Source: Urophycis tenuis | Lineage: Eukaryota > Chordata > Actinopteri > Gadiformes > Phycidae | NCBI GenBank assembly: GCA_036785325.1 | Contig: JAXIVH010000001.1 | Coordinates: 19,250,649-19,314,648, forward strand | DNA length: 64,000 bases | Reading direction: 5' to 3' | In this document: piece by piece, positions 16,401 to 25,599 of the stretch | How positions within the stretch are numbered: position 1 is the stretch's first letter | Layout: each line of letters begins with the position of its first letter | Position numbers and translations under genes: made by a program | Notes under the pieces: model-generated | Databases searched by the model: none | Told to the model about the DNA's origin: nothing | What the model saw: the letters and a program-made list of their open reading frames with translations, nothing else

Positions 16401-19363
16401 ACAGCCACTGCTTGTCCAGAGCCCACAGGATCCTCTCTGACCCCACCCACCCCCACCAAGGACTGTTCTCCCGGCTGGCGTCTGGCAGAAGGTTCCGCAG
16501 CATTCGCTGCAGAACAGCCAGACTCAGCAAAAGTTTCTTCCCCCTTGCCATCAGACTGCTCAATGCCAAATAACCCCCCCACCAAATTCAGTGAAATACT
16601 TTCAATACTTTCAGTGCAATACTCCCTATCAATGTGTGAAATCTCCACCCTGCTGCTAAAATGTTCCACATTTCTATTCCCAAACCTACACTGACACTTT
16701 TTCTAGTACTGTCTGTATATATACTGTATCTAACTTATACCCAGTTCATTTGCACTCTATTTATATATTTACATTTATCATAGTTTTATATTTATATTTC
16801 TGTACTTTTTTTTTAAATTATCTTTCTTATAGATCTATATTATACATAATACACCTGCTCATTCTCTGTGTCTGCCGGAAACCATAGCAACGACATTTCG
16901 CTGCCATAAATCACTCTGTGTTTCTTGTGCAACGACAATAAAGTGAAGTTGAGTTGAGTTGAGTTGAAATGAATTTGAATGAATGGTCAAACTTTACCCT
17001 ATCAGTGACTTTTAGAATTCGCCTCTGGAAATTGTCTTTACATTGTAATACAAGATGTCATCTCTCTGTTGTTTTTGGATAGGCTTCGGTAGACCTGCCG
17101 ACTGTTGTCAATGCTGAGTGCAAGGTTCCTCGGGTGACTCTGGACTCAACGGACGTGATAAGCGTGCAGACGTTCGTTTCCGTCTTCAAGGATTTTGTTT
17201 GTGACCTGTTGAAACAACCTGTTGAGACCAGACCAGCGACGCTCAAACCAGGTGGGCATTTCATGTGCAGGGCAGTCCAGAAGATACTTAACTATAGACC
17301 GATGTCATTCCATGGCAGATGCTGGTTGGTGATGTTGGTGATGTGAGGTTACATTACATACCATTACAACCCGGGGATGGCTGTTTACATTGTGACTTAA
17401 GCTGTGATGAACAATATTTTTCATCCATACAGAGCGATGTTAATGTAAGCGTTCCACCTTACTGGTGGAAAGGAAGTAACTTTAATTTTAAATAGCCAAG
17501 TGTTTTGAAGCGGTAGATGGGTTTTATGACGATGATGATGATGATTCTTATCATTATGGTTATGATTATAATTGAGAATAATAAGAATTACAAATAAATT
17601 GGAACAAATGTCTTGAAATTGAACTGAAAAACTACCATATAGGTATCAGTGGTACTAATTTACCAGGTTTCCTGGTTACCTTAGTTTCACTCTTTCTGTT
17701 TAAAAGACCCATCCTATATGCTCTGTTGTTCTCAGATTTCAGAAATGGCATATTTGTTACTGGTGAGTTGTCTGTGAAGATGACACGAATGGCCAAATCC
17801 CTCAACAACATACTGATTCTTATCTTGTTTTCTGATTCAAGTGATAATGATTTGACTCAGCAGCAGTTTTATTGTTGATGATTTTGATAACTTGTTCTGT
17901 GGCTGTCTTAACTTTCAATAATCAATGTCAATCATCTGATTTAAAGCCTGGAAGGGATTAATACGCAGTGGACATGTTTTTTCGCTTTGGCACAGGCCAG
18001 TCAAATCCAGAAATCAATTCTATCAATTAATATCAATCAATTCCAGGCTCTGAAATCCAAAAGAATGAAATGTTTGGTATTTGAATTTCAGGAGAGGTAC
18101 CAAAGGTATATGACCCTTCCCAAAGCCAGACCGGGCAATTCAGCCACATGCAGCCCTATGGTGCAAGGCCGCTGATGTCAGCCACAGGACCATTTATGGG
18201 TCAAGGGTTCTTCCGGGGCCCAAGGCCCGTCCAGTATTCATTGCAACACCCTCATCCAGGGATGTTTCGTGGTCAAGTTCTGGGCCCGGGTCTACGGTTC
18301 CCGGTCCAAAGGGGTGGACATCATCGTAAGTGACTCGTTTGTCTGCAAGGCTAAATACTATCCTTGGTTTAGTGTTGCAGTTAAAGTCCACCAGAGTAAA
18401 ATTGTAATATAAAGTTGTTTCATGTAGAACAATCTAAGAAACCTGGTCAAAAAGAAAAAGGTGAAAAGATGAAGGCTGCACGCTCCATGGAGAACCTTTT
18501 GAATTTAAATAAGAGAGATCAATCCAGAGGCCGCAAACCTGAACCGAAATCAACTGAGAATCCAGGTAATCTATAACCTTTTAACCATTCACAATATTGC
18601 AGTCTTAAGTACATTCTACTGATGACATTCACATGGCATAACATGTTCATTGTTTTTTGTTACTTAATTTCTGTTTCAGAAACATCTAACATTCCACCGA
18701 GCATTACCGACACTGTCAGCAGACAAGAGCTTCTCAAATGTATGTGTACACTTTTATCAGTTGCTCTGACCTCATACACCGCTAGACGAATCTCAGGGTC
18801 TCATATTAATGAACTGTTTCCGCTGAGCAGACGCCACAGTGCTCATCTTGGATCCGAAGACGGCCCACAGGCGTGTGAAGCTGAGCGAGGACCTGACTGG
18901 GGCCTCTATTACGGACGAGCCAGCCAACTACCCCGACGGCCCGGCACGGTTCTCTGTCTGCTCCCAGGTGTTGACCTCCAAGGGTTTCTCCAGAGGGCGG
19001 CACTACTGGGAAGTCAAGATGACCAACAACAACTTTGTGGGCATAGGGCTGGCTTACAACAGCGTGGATCGCAAGGGCCCCAGCAGCCGCTTGGGTCGCA
19101 ATGCCCAGTCCTGGTGCGTGGAGTGGTTCACCCTGAAGCTGTCCGCCTGGCACAACAACAGTGAGATGGTGCTGGAAAATCTCAGTCCTGAGCGCGTGGG
19201 CGTGCTGGTGGACTGTGACGAGGGAACGGCCACGTTTTATGGCATTACTGAAAAGGCAACTCCCTTCCACACGTTTGTGTTTCCTTTCGCCGAAGCTGTG
19301 TACCCAGCCTTCTGGATCTTCTCCAACACCTCTTCCATCGCCTTGTGCAAGTTGTCGAGCTGA
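7492..19363 (+). CDS. trim25: TRIM25 E3 ubiquitin ligase, tandem copy 1
   Basis: RING E3 ligase/ISG15 ligase; mammalian TRIM25 promotes RIG-I antiviral signalling in the cytoplasm. Exons: 7492-8091, 8173-8268 (96 nt), 12261-12494 (234 nt), 17083-17251, 17736-17762 (optional 27-nt microexon), 18092-18325, 18428-18565, 18680-18739, 18831-19363. The sum is 2091 nt, 696 aa, all in phase; the 96- and 234-nt exons are the usual TRIM coiled-coil exons. N-terminal C3HC4 RING (CSICLCPF, CGHNFCQDC, CPQCR), B-boxes 1 and 2, coiled coil, a basic Lys/Gly/Pro linker, and PRY-SPRY (GRHYWEVKMTNNNFVGIGL; SRLGRNAQSWCVEW), which matches the TRIM25 SPRY closely. The ATG is the first in frame after the promoter homology shared with copy 2. 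Introns 2 and 3 and the 3' UTR carry transposons. No disabling change was seen. Confidence 0.9.
9220..9830 (-). pseudogene. YqaJ-type exonuclease fragment of the transposon
   Basis: Minus-strand coding pieces give a segment with GTSPDGLVFDP and VEIKCPNISSYVD (open from 9613), then, after a frame change near 9360, FWQVQGQLLLTGMGWCDFA. These are the three conserved blocks of the YqaJ/lambda-exonuclease-like fold: Asp in SPDG, Glu-x-Lys in EIKCP, and Gln in QVQGQL. A further upstream piece is at 9616-9810. Frame changes and stops between pieces mean it is either split by small introns or decayed; decay is more likely. Confidence 0.65.
10080..10918. repeat. Dispersed teleost repeat with GCGCC-GTGGC modules
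   Basis: At least three loosely repeated modules begin with AGCGCCNNCNNGTGGC-like boxes (10110, 10237, 10686), followed by AAATTTGGT-like text. The unit ends with (AAT)n and CCTGTTTCACAGGCTCGGTC at about 10892, an ending I recognise from fish interspersed repeats. It lies inside the YqaJ transposon. No coding potential. Confidence 0.55.
12714..12975 (-). mobile_element. tRNA-derived SINE
   Basis: Read on the minus strand: a B-box-like TGTTCAAATCC at about 12900, a second tRNA-like head GTAGTAACTCAGTGGATAG (A-box) with GTCAGCAGTTCGGTCC (B-box), and a tail AAGTCGCTTTGGACAAAAGC ending near 12714. That tail is the well-known conserved 3' block of fish SINEs (V-SINE type, from memory). The SINE lies in trim25 copy 1 intron 3. 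Confidence 0.7.
13501..13975 (-). mobile_element. Antisense LINE 3' fragment nested in the plus-strand LINE
   Basis: The minus strand encodes the C-terminus of a different LINE ORF2 (LQQLHWLPVNFRINYKIL, SAPKLWNALPTDIR). Its 3' end is at 13503-13620 with an (AAT)n tail. It interrupts the plus-strand LINE between its Ser/His-Asp text at 13500 and its RT N-terminus at about 13980. Confidence 0.75.
14357..15570 (-). mobile_element. Antisense L2-type LINE fragment nested in the plus-strand LINE
   Basis: The minus strand carries an open RT segment (15613-14597): FIDFSSAFNTIIPQQL, GAPQGCVLSPLLFTLL, catalytic FADD, and a GTIESLLTSC C-terminal domain, then a 3' UTR ending ACAATAAAGATACTTGAATC near 14365. 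The element is 5'-truncated at about 15570 and cuts the host LINE exactly between RSTED (14356) and HLEEKN (15590), which are adjacent in related elements. It is a relative of its host, inserted later and inverted. Confidence 0.8.
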
Positions 19364-19659
19364 GGGGTAGGGGTGGCTTTGTATGGTGCCAGTACAATTC
19401 TCTTTTGTTGATGCACGTGAACAACAGTTAATTGGTGGTTCATAGTAAGACCTGCATGGTCAGCAATTTTGTATGTACCATTGAGATCCTAATTTGAAGG
19501 CAGATAATGTAGGGTACTTTCTTTAGATGAAACTCAAGTGTGGGTCTAGGTTGTCCTTCCAATACCCTGAACTGTTTCCAGAGATTAAGCACAGACAGGT
19601 GCCAAATGGAGCAACCAGTGTTCTACCAAACCAGATTACTTGACAAGTAAAACACTAAA

Positions 19660-20053
19660 GCCTAGTTTATACTTCTCCGACTGCGTAAACCGTAATCCAA
19701 CTGCGTAACTACGGACACCCCTCGAGCCCTCATAGTTCTCCGTCGTGGTGACGGATACGCAATGCAATTTCCCGCTTGACCAGTAGGGGTCGCTACGCAA
19801 GACTGGCCATGACATTCACGCAAGTAAATAAGTACAAAAGGAAAAAATGGTTAAGAGGGGCTCAATTATTAAATAGAAAAGGGGATACATTATAAATGAA
19901 ATGCTTTTAAAAGTAAAAACCATACACAAACTAAAAAAAACAAACAAAAACAAGCTATTTATAACAATTTAGTGCAATTTGCCACCGTCTCTTTTAAGTT
20001 TCACAAGTTCAAGTAGGTCGGCTTGCATTTTGGAGCTTTATGCGTCCATATAG
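19660..20053. other. Unclassified repeat-like sequence, resumes after 21476
   Basis: GCCTAGTTTATACTTCT at about 19662, followed by CTGCGTAA- and ACGGA-rich text, resembles the start of Harbinger-like miniature elements in fish. Similar text (GTTGCGTTGACGGA-like, GGATACGATGG) is seen at about 21560-21600. The THAP element inserted between them. The classification is weak. Confidence 0.3.
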
Positions 20054-20337
20054 TAAAGCCAGGGTTCCCACGGGTCATGGAATTTCTGGAATATCATGGA
20101 ATTTCATAAAAGTTTTTCCAGTCATGGAAAGTCATGGAATTTGACCATTTTGCATGCACAGTAGTGGAATATCATGGAATTTTCTTAACACTTGTGTAGA
20201 AGCAAAACTTGAGTGTATTTTGTTGCTTACTTTTTTGTTTGGTGCATAACAATGTTTCTTACTGATTATAGACCCTTTTACTGTTTGTAAACAATGATGA
20301 CTTAGAACGGTTGCGCACGCAGCCTGGCAACAGAAGT

Positions 20338-20697
20338 ATGGCGGAGATCAACGGCTTGTCAACCTATGCAAGGGGATTGTCAGCAAAAGATTGCGAATAT
20401 TACCTTAACAAGTTGACTTTGACAAATGGTGTCCGACTTCCAGATCCGTGTGCTATTAATGAGTGGGTTGACGACGTTAGCAAGTGGCCGAATATACAGT
20501 GGCCAGATATATACACATATTTAATTGAGAAACCAAGCGTGTACACCAGAGAGAAATTACGAGCCTATAAGTCACTGGATGCTTACGAATATGTTGTCTG
20601 TGGTCATGTACAGGACGTCAAATACCATGACATAGACACAGAGTTTTGTGTATTGAAATCACAAGTTCTCCCTAGTCAAAGGCAAGGACACAAGTAA
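20338..20697 (+). pseudogene. N-terminal piece of SWIM/YqaJ-type transposon protein
   Basis: Open frame from a plausible ATG at 20338 (an in-frame ATG also at 20311), about 120 aa. WVDDVSKWPNIQWPDIYTYL, KLRAYKSLDAYEYVVCGHVQ and LPSQRQGHK recall fish and invertebrate proteins that continue into a SWIM zinc finger and a YqaJ nuclease. Those domains are absent here, so only the first exon survives. The family link is from memory. Confidence 0.5.
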
Positions 20698-20843
20698 ATG
20701 AAACACATGTACGTGTTTGTTTACTAGACTAGCCTGCTAGCTGCTATCCAAATCACACGATCACACACCAGCTTATCAAACGTTAGCTGCATTTGTTTAT
20801 TATTCTACATTGTACAGACAATCACTAACGTAATCCGGGGAAG

Positions 20844-21044
20844 TCAAAGAGTAGATATGAAGTGGGCGCTGCAGATGCGAGCATTTTTTATTATGTCCTC
20901 ATTCCAGTCAACAGGCTTAATCGCCTGTAACCACAGACGACGCCGGTTGCTCTGAAACGGTCGTGATCCTGTCGGAATCCTGTAAAACTTTAGTCCGCCG
21001 GTGGAATACCGATTCTGACAACCGTATACGCAACAGCCAGACAT
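20844..21044 (-). pseudogene. THAP zinc-finger domain fragment
   Basis: 66-residue frame on the minus strand starting MSGCCVYGCQNRYSTGG, with LKFYRIP, RRRLWLQAI and ICSAHF. This is the C2CH spacing of a THAP DNA-binding domain (Cys-x-Cys, distal Cys-x2-His), the usual N-terminus of several transposases. The rest of the protein is missing. Its 5' end faces the right inverted repeat. Confidence 0.72.
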
Positions 21045-21710
21045 TTTGATGCAGGGAAAAGTTTTTATCGTTAAATGTTTGCTGCCTCTTCTGTGTTCTC
21101 AGTAGAGATCAGATGGGCTACCATTTTCTTCTGTTACCAAATTGCGTGCGCAACTTTGTGACGTCACGCTGTAAAAGGGTCGGTTTCGCGCTGTGTGCAA
21201 CATTCTAGAATGCAATATTTTCGAGCCCACTGAAGTCTGGCAGTGTGGTCATTTCTGACATTTACACTTAAGTTCTGCTTATCTGTGGTTGTGTAAACCT
21301 TCATATAGACAAAGAACAGCTCTAGTGGTGAAGATAATCTTGTTTTCACACTTTTAAAATCTTTTTAACATTTCTTTTTACGGAAGTGGTCATGGAAATT
21401 TTGTTTTTTGGGTCTGGAAAGTCATGGAAAATAATGGAATTTTATATCTGACTTAGAGTGGGAACCCTGTAAAGCGTATATATGTAGCGTGTATATATAT
21501 AGTGTATATATACGCGTGTGTAAATGACGTGTTTAGAGGACCAATCGCAGCCCTTGCGGTCTCCGTTGTGCGTTGACGGAGTGATGGATACGATGGATAT
21601 GGATGATCGTATTGGGAGGCCTCATTCAAAACATGCCACCTGATGCCCACACACAAACTACACTTTTTCCCATAGCTGGTATGAAGACAAGCAAAAACAT
21701 CCTGCCTGGA

Positions 21711-22400
21711 CACCAACCTCCTAAGACACCGTGTCTGTAGAGGTGTAAAATCAACCTTCTTAGACAAAGTGTCTGTAAAGGTGTAAAATCAACCTCCTTA
21801 GACAAAGTGTCTGTAAAGGCTTGAAATCAACCTCCTTAGACAAAGTGTCTGTAAAGGTGTAAAATCAACTACCTTAGACAAAGTATCTGTAAAGTCTTAA
21901 AATCAACCTCCTTAGACAAAGCGTCTGTAAAGTCTTAAAATCAACCTCCTTAGACAAAGCGTCTGTAAAGGCTTAAAATCAACCTCCTTAAACAAAGTGT
22001 CCTTAAAGGCGTAAAATCAACCTCCTCAGACAATGCGTCTGTAAAGGTGTAAAATCAATCTCCTTAGACAAAGTGTCTGTAAAGGTGTAAAATCAACCTC
22101 CTTAGACAAAGTGTCTGTAAAGGTGTAAAATCAACCTCCTTAGACAAAGTGTCTGTAAAGGTGTAAAATCAACCTCCTTAGACAAAGTGTCTGTAAAGGC
22201 GTAAAATCAACCTCCTCAGACAAAGTGTGTGTAAAGGTGTAAAATCAACCTCTTAGACAACGTATCTATAAAGGTGTAAAATCAATCTCCTTAGACAAAG
22301 TGTCTGTAAAGGTGTAAAATCAACCTCCTTAGACAAAGTATCTGTAAAGTTGTAAAATCAACCTCCTTAGACAAAGTGTCTGTCAAGTCTTAAAATCAAA
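21711..22400. repeat. 38-bp minisatellite, about 18 copies
   Basis: Tandem unit of 38 bp around AATCAACCTCCTTAGACAAA and GTGTCTGTAAAGG. The period was measured between successive CAACC positions (22094, 22132). Each unit contains an imperfect palindrome (TTAGACAAAGTGTCTGTAA). It lies in the 3' flank of trim25 copy 1, directly after the THAP element. Confidence 0.95.
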
Positions 22401-22559
22401 CCTATATGGTATCAAATGATATCAAAACAGGAAAACCCTGGTTAACTCACCTTTTGAACGTAATGGTTTCTGGCGCAGGTGCTGTGCATTCTGCCCCCAG
22501 GCGCTGAATTTCTAGCTCCCAAGTTTACATTCAATTTAATGAAGATGTCGTTGGTCTCG

Positions 22560-22925
22560 GGTTTTCACTACATTGTTTTTTGTTGTTATGTTGTTGTTGT
22601 TATGTTGATAAATGAAAATGTTTCTCTCTTCTATTAATCGATGCTTTGAATAGTATCGGCTCATTTGTTGTATCGAGCAAAGCAATAGCACAGTTTGTGC
22701 ATATGAAGTTTTTACGAGAATGATTCAGTTTTGAGCAGCCTTTGTACAATCGATATGTTCAGTATCAGCGGTGGGAATTTCGCATTGTTAATCATTAAGT
22801 ATTCAAATCAACTGTTATGAATAAAGCTAAAGTGAAGGTACAGTTTTGAGTTTTTTGCTTTTCTTACTTTTACAGAAATGACTATGGAATATTGCATCCA
22901 AAGGAAAAACTAAAAATATGCAACT
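22560..22925 (+). other. Distal 3' UTR/polyadenylation region homologous between trim25 copies
   Basis: This stretch matches 30270-30620 downstream of copy 2 (shared landmarks: CGATGCTTTGAATAG vs CGCTTTGATTAGC, GGTGGGAA, GAATAAAGCTAA vs CAATAAAGAACAA, GGAATATTGC then CCAAAGG). AATAAA at about 22817 is the likely polyadenylation signal. In copy 1 it is pushed about 3.2 kb from the stop codon by the insertions at 19660-22400. Confidence 0.6.
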
Positions 22926-23264
22926 TTATGGATAGATCCACTGGCGATTTGAGACCAAAAGAAAATGTTTAGAGACCTGCAAAAAACAATGACATGACTT
23001 TCAAATTATTTTAATTAATTAATGACTCTTTATGAAGTCATGATGTGATACTCAGAAAATGACGGCATGCACCTTTAACATTGGTATTAGCCAGTAAAAA
23101 CGAAGGAGATGAAGAAGTAGGTACTGAGTAACAGCACAGATAAAAAAGTCAGTTGAAATTGGCAGATAAAATGTAGAACATTGGGTGAACATATACTATA
23201 TACTATATATATTATACAATATACAACATATATTATTGGTCGACAAGCTCCCACCAGCAAAGTA

Positions 23265-23654
23265 GAGTTGTAGTACTCAAGACCACTTTTATGTTGTCTT
23301 GGTCTTGTCTCGGACTCGACTGTATTTGGTCTCGGACATAGGGGTCTCAAGGGGGTTTGTGCATAAACCAAGCAGCGAGCTCATGCTCATCGCAAAGCCT
23401 TATATATGACGCAGCACTCGTACTCTACGTGCCAAATATGTTACATTGTATATATTTTCCTAACGGCTGCGCCATTGTTCACGTATTGGTGTAACTTAAC
23501 ACTTGTCTGTTTTTTTTTCCGGTCTCATATTGGTCTCGGTCTTGGTCTCGACTTGGTCGATCTTGGTCTTGGTCTTGGTGTTGTCTTGGCCTCGATACCC
23601 TCTGGTCTTGGTAGTGTCTTGGTCTCGATTTAGGCAGTCTTCACTACAACTCTA
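23265..23654. mobile_element. Inverted-end repeat with GGTCTTGG/TCTCGG internal repeats
   Basis: Ends are inverted: TAGAGTTGTAGT at about 23267 and ACTACAACTCTA ending about 23654. The interior has many TTGGTCTCG/TCTTGG degenerate repeats (23520-23635). It looks like a non-autonomous element and abuts the Gypsy fragment that starts at 23657. Confidence 0.5.
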
Positions 23655-23656
23655 AA

Positions 23657-24680
23657 CCAAAGGCAGACCTACAGTCCTCATCCACAGAGCTTGTCTATGG
23701 CCAGCTGCTGCGGGTTCCAGGGGATTTTGTCCGTAGCACCACCGTTCCTTGGTCTGCGACTCTCCAGCGGGCCACACGACTGGACTATGCGAGGCTTTTC
23801 GCACCCGACCCTACTTCCCGTCACGGCCTCCCTCAGTCGCACATCCCCCGTGTGGTTCAGACGGCTGACTGCGTTTTCATTTACCACCACGCCCAGAGGA
23901 CAGCTACGCCCACAGGGGACGCTACGCCCACAGGGAACAGCTACGCCCACAAGGGACGCTACGCCCACAGGGGACGCTACGCCCACAGGGGACGGTACGC
24001 CCACAGGGGACAGCTACGCCCACAAGGGGCCGCTACGCCCACAGGGGACAGCTACACCACAGGGGGCTGCTACGCCCACAGGGGGCCGCCACGCCCACAG
24101 GGGACAGCTACGCCCACAGGGGGCCGCTACGCCCACAGGCTGCCGCTACGCCCACAAGGGACGCTACGCCCACAGGGGACGCTACGCCCACAGGGGACGC
24201 TATGCCCACAGGGGACGGTACGCCCACAGGGGACAGCTACGCCCACAGGGGGCCGCTACGCCCACAGGGGACAGCTACGCCCACAGGGGGCCGCTACGCC
24301 CACAGGGGACAGCTACGCCCACAGGGGACGCTATGCCCACAGGGGACGGTACGCCCACAGGGGATAGCTACGCCCACAGGGGGCCGCTACGCCCACAGGG
24401 GGCCGCTACGCCCACAGGGGACAGCTACGCCCACAGGGGGCCGCTACGCCCACAGGCTGCCGCTACGCCCACAGGGGACAGCTACACCCACAGGGGACAG
24501 CTACACCCACAGGGGACGGCTACGCCGTCCCCTGTCCCCCTCATTCCATGTTTTGGAGACAGGGGATAAACATTTTGTGGTGGACATGGGTGGCAAACCG
24601 GAGCGATTCTTCATTGACCGCCTCAAGCCAACTCATTTGGACGTGGCTAGGCCCATTGAATTGGCCCAGCTCCCATGACA
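23657..24680 (+). pseudogene. Ty3/Gypsy integrase C-terminal relic interrupted by a VNTR
   Basis: Reading from 23660: KADLQSSSTELVYGQLLRVP, then PRVVQTADCVFIYHHAQRTA, which is the end of a Gypsy integrase. After the 18-bp repeat, KHFVVDMGGKPERFFIDRLK at about 24567-24640 gives the remaining C-terminal block (normally GPF..V then VDRLKPAH). The segment that should lie between is replaced by the repeat, the two blocks are in different frames, and a TAG occurs in the first frame at about 24365. No other Pol domain or LTR was recognised. Confidence 0.75.
23896..24530 (+). repeat. 18-bp minisatellite, about 35 copies, open in three frames
   Basis: Unit ACGCCCACAGGGGACGCT with variants (ACAGCT, GGCCGCT, GGTACG). 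Since 18 is divisible by 3 and the unit lacks stops, the frames read as hexapeptide arrays (Thr-Pro-Thr-Gly, Tyr-Ala-His-Arg). The first degenerate unit (CACGCCCAGAGGACAGCT at 23889) appears to be the original Gypsy coding sequence, so the array probably grew out of it. Confidence 0.93.
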
Positions 24681-25239
24681 TGGGCGACCTCCAGCTCAGC
24701 CCCCATGACGTGGGCGACCTCCAGCTCAGCCCCCACCTCCTGCTCCCCTCCCTCCCAAAACTCCCACACTCCATGCCCCACACCCGTGTCATGGCGAGAC
24801 ACCTGCCAGAGGATCGCTGGGGAATAGCTAGAATAGCTAGGGGGCACAACGCCAAACATTGTGTTACATTTGAATTAAGGAAGAAACGGGTTGTATATCT
24901 AAAAAAAAATTTAAGTGAATAAAAGTTGTATATCTAATGAATTAAAGTTTGCCAAAGTGAAAGGGGGTTAACACTTTTGCAAACAGCATATTTAATTTGA
25001 CATTTTCTTCAAAAATGTGTGGTGATGTAAAAATCATTCTACTTAGTAACTACAAGTAATTAATTACTTATTATTGCAAATTAAAATATACGGAGACAAT
25101 AGTTATCCAGTGAAATGTATTATTTAGGAGGGGTGTTGAAACTTTTGTCTCATTAGTGGCCGAGTTCCCCTAAATATCTGATCCTAGAATCACAATATCG
25201 TGTAGGCCTACCATGGATTATATAACATGCTCACAGGTA

Positions 25240-25420
25240 GCCTCATTCAACATGGCCGAATCAGAGGCCAATTATACTAGGAAGGCACCACCGCCTACTA
25301 CTACCACCGCCCTCAATGGGGACCGCATCACCTGAGTCAGAGCTAAAGAAAAACACATTGCTCAAACTAAGTAAGCTAAGCTTTTTTGTAGTCTGCCTTA
25401 AAATTCAATTTGGTGAAAAA
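25240..25420 (+). pseudogene. Collapsed trim25 remnant upstream of copy 2
   Basis: CATTCAACATGGCCGAATCA at 25244 matches the trim25 start. It is followed at 25334-25367 by CAGAGCTAAAGAAAAACACA, which normally lies about 200 bp further into exon 1, and at about 25384 by GTAGTCTGCCTTAAAATTCA, the exon 2 acceptor and start. The RING and B-boxes are deleted and frames are broken. It is non-coding and independent of the intact start at 25600. Confidence 0.78.
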
Positions 25421-25557
25421 TTGCTTTTGTTTTTTGTTTTTTATTTAAACGGCAAAATACGTTACGTTTGCCCGCTCTAATCTACATTGAGAAGGAATTA
25501 TTGTCCTTCCTGGTTACGTTCTCTTGACGAGTACGTGACGTGTTGACTTCGTCACCG

Positions 25558-25584
25558 TCCTAAGTTTCGTTTCTCTTTCGACAG
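25558..25584 (+). promoter_or_regulatory. ISRE-like element upstream of trim25 copy 2
   Basis: AAGTTTCGTTTCTCTTTC, on the other strand GAAAGAGAAACGAAACTT, fits the interferon-stimulated response element (GAAANNGAAA) better than the copy 1 version. It lies 20-40 bp before the ATG inside promoter sequence shared with copy 1 (GAGTACGTG, GTTGACTTCGTCACCGTCC). As in copy 1, the terminal CAG leaves a 5' UTR splice acceptor as an alternative reading. Confidence 0.55.
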
Positions 25585-25599
25585 ACCACTGCATTCAAC

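Larger units (their letters stand above)
13060..16975 (+). mobile_element. 5'-truncated L2-type LINE, split by two antisense insertions
   Basis: Plus-strand pieces of one non-LTR ORF2: the linker after the endonuclease (13080-13354, then 13340-13500 in another frame), the RT N-terminus (13980-14180, then 14170-14356 after a frameshift: KINARKAAGPDNIPG, FAYRPNRSTED), and the rest of RT (15590-16573: MLFLDFSSAFNTIIPQ, GSPQGCVLSPLLF, catalytic YADD, then TTFYRGTIESLLTSCISVW). The 3' end is GACAATAAAG followed by a TTGAG pentamer tail at about 16940-16965, typical of L2/CR1-like elements. Stops and frameshifts make it inactive. It lies in trim25 copy 1 intron 3. Confidence 0.8.
20060..21469. mobile_element. 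Compact DNA transposon with THAP and YqaJ-family fragments
   Basis: Perfect 12-bp terminal inverted repeats: CAGGGTTCCCAC at 20060 and GTGGGAACCCTG ending at 21469. A 6-bp direct duplication TAAAGC flanks it (20054-20059 and 21470-21475). Subterminal GTCATGGAA motifs recur at both ends (20075-20170; 21391-21440). The 1410-bp interior has two convergent N-terminal gene pieces: a plus-strand protein (20338-20697) and a minus-strand THAP domain (20844-21044). This looks like an internally deleted two-gene transposon. The superfamily is not certain: a 6-bp duplication does not fit hAT, P or ISL2EU neatly. Confidence 0.72.

Noticed and set aside
18806..19270. 154-aa minus-strand frame over the trim25 SPRY exon (and 29613-30101)
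   Set aside because: Shadow of the plus-strand PRY-SPRY coding sequence; same pattern in both copies.
21711..22400. CRISPR-like array (38-bp direct repeats)
   Set aside because: Repeats are contiguous with no spacers and the DNA is vertebrate; it is a minisatellite.
23691..24569. 292-aa hexapeptide-repeat protein
   Set aside because: The frame is kept open by an 18-bp repeat and disagrees with the frame of the flanking Gypsy integrase; three frames are open at once.
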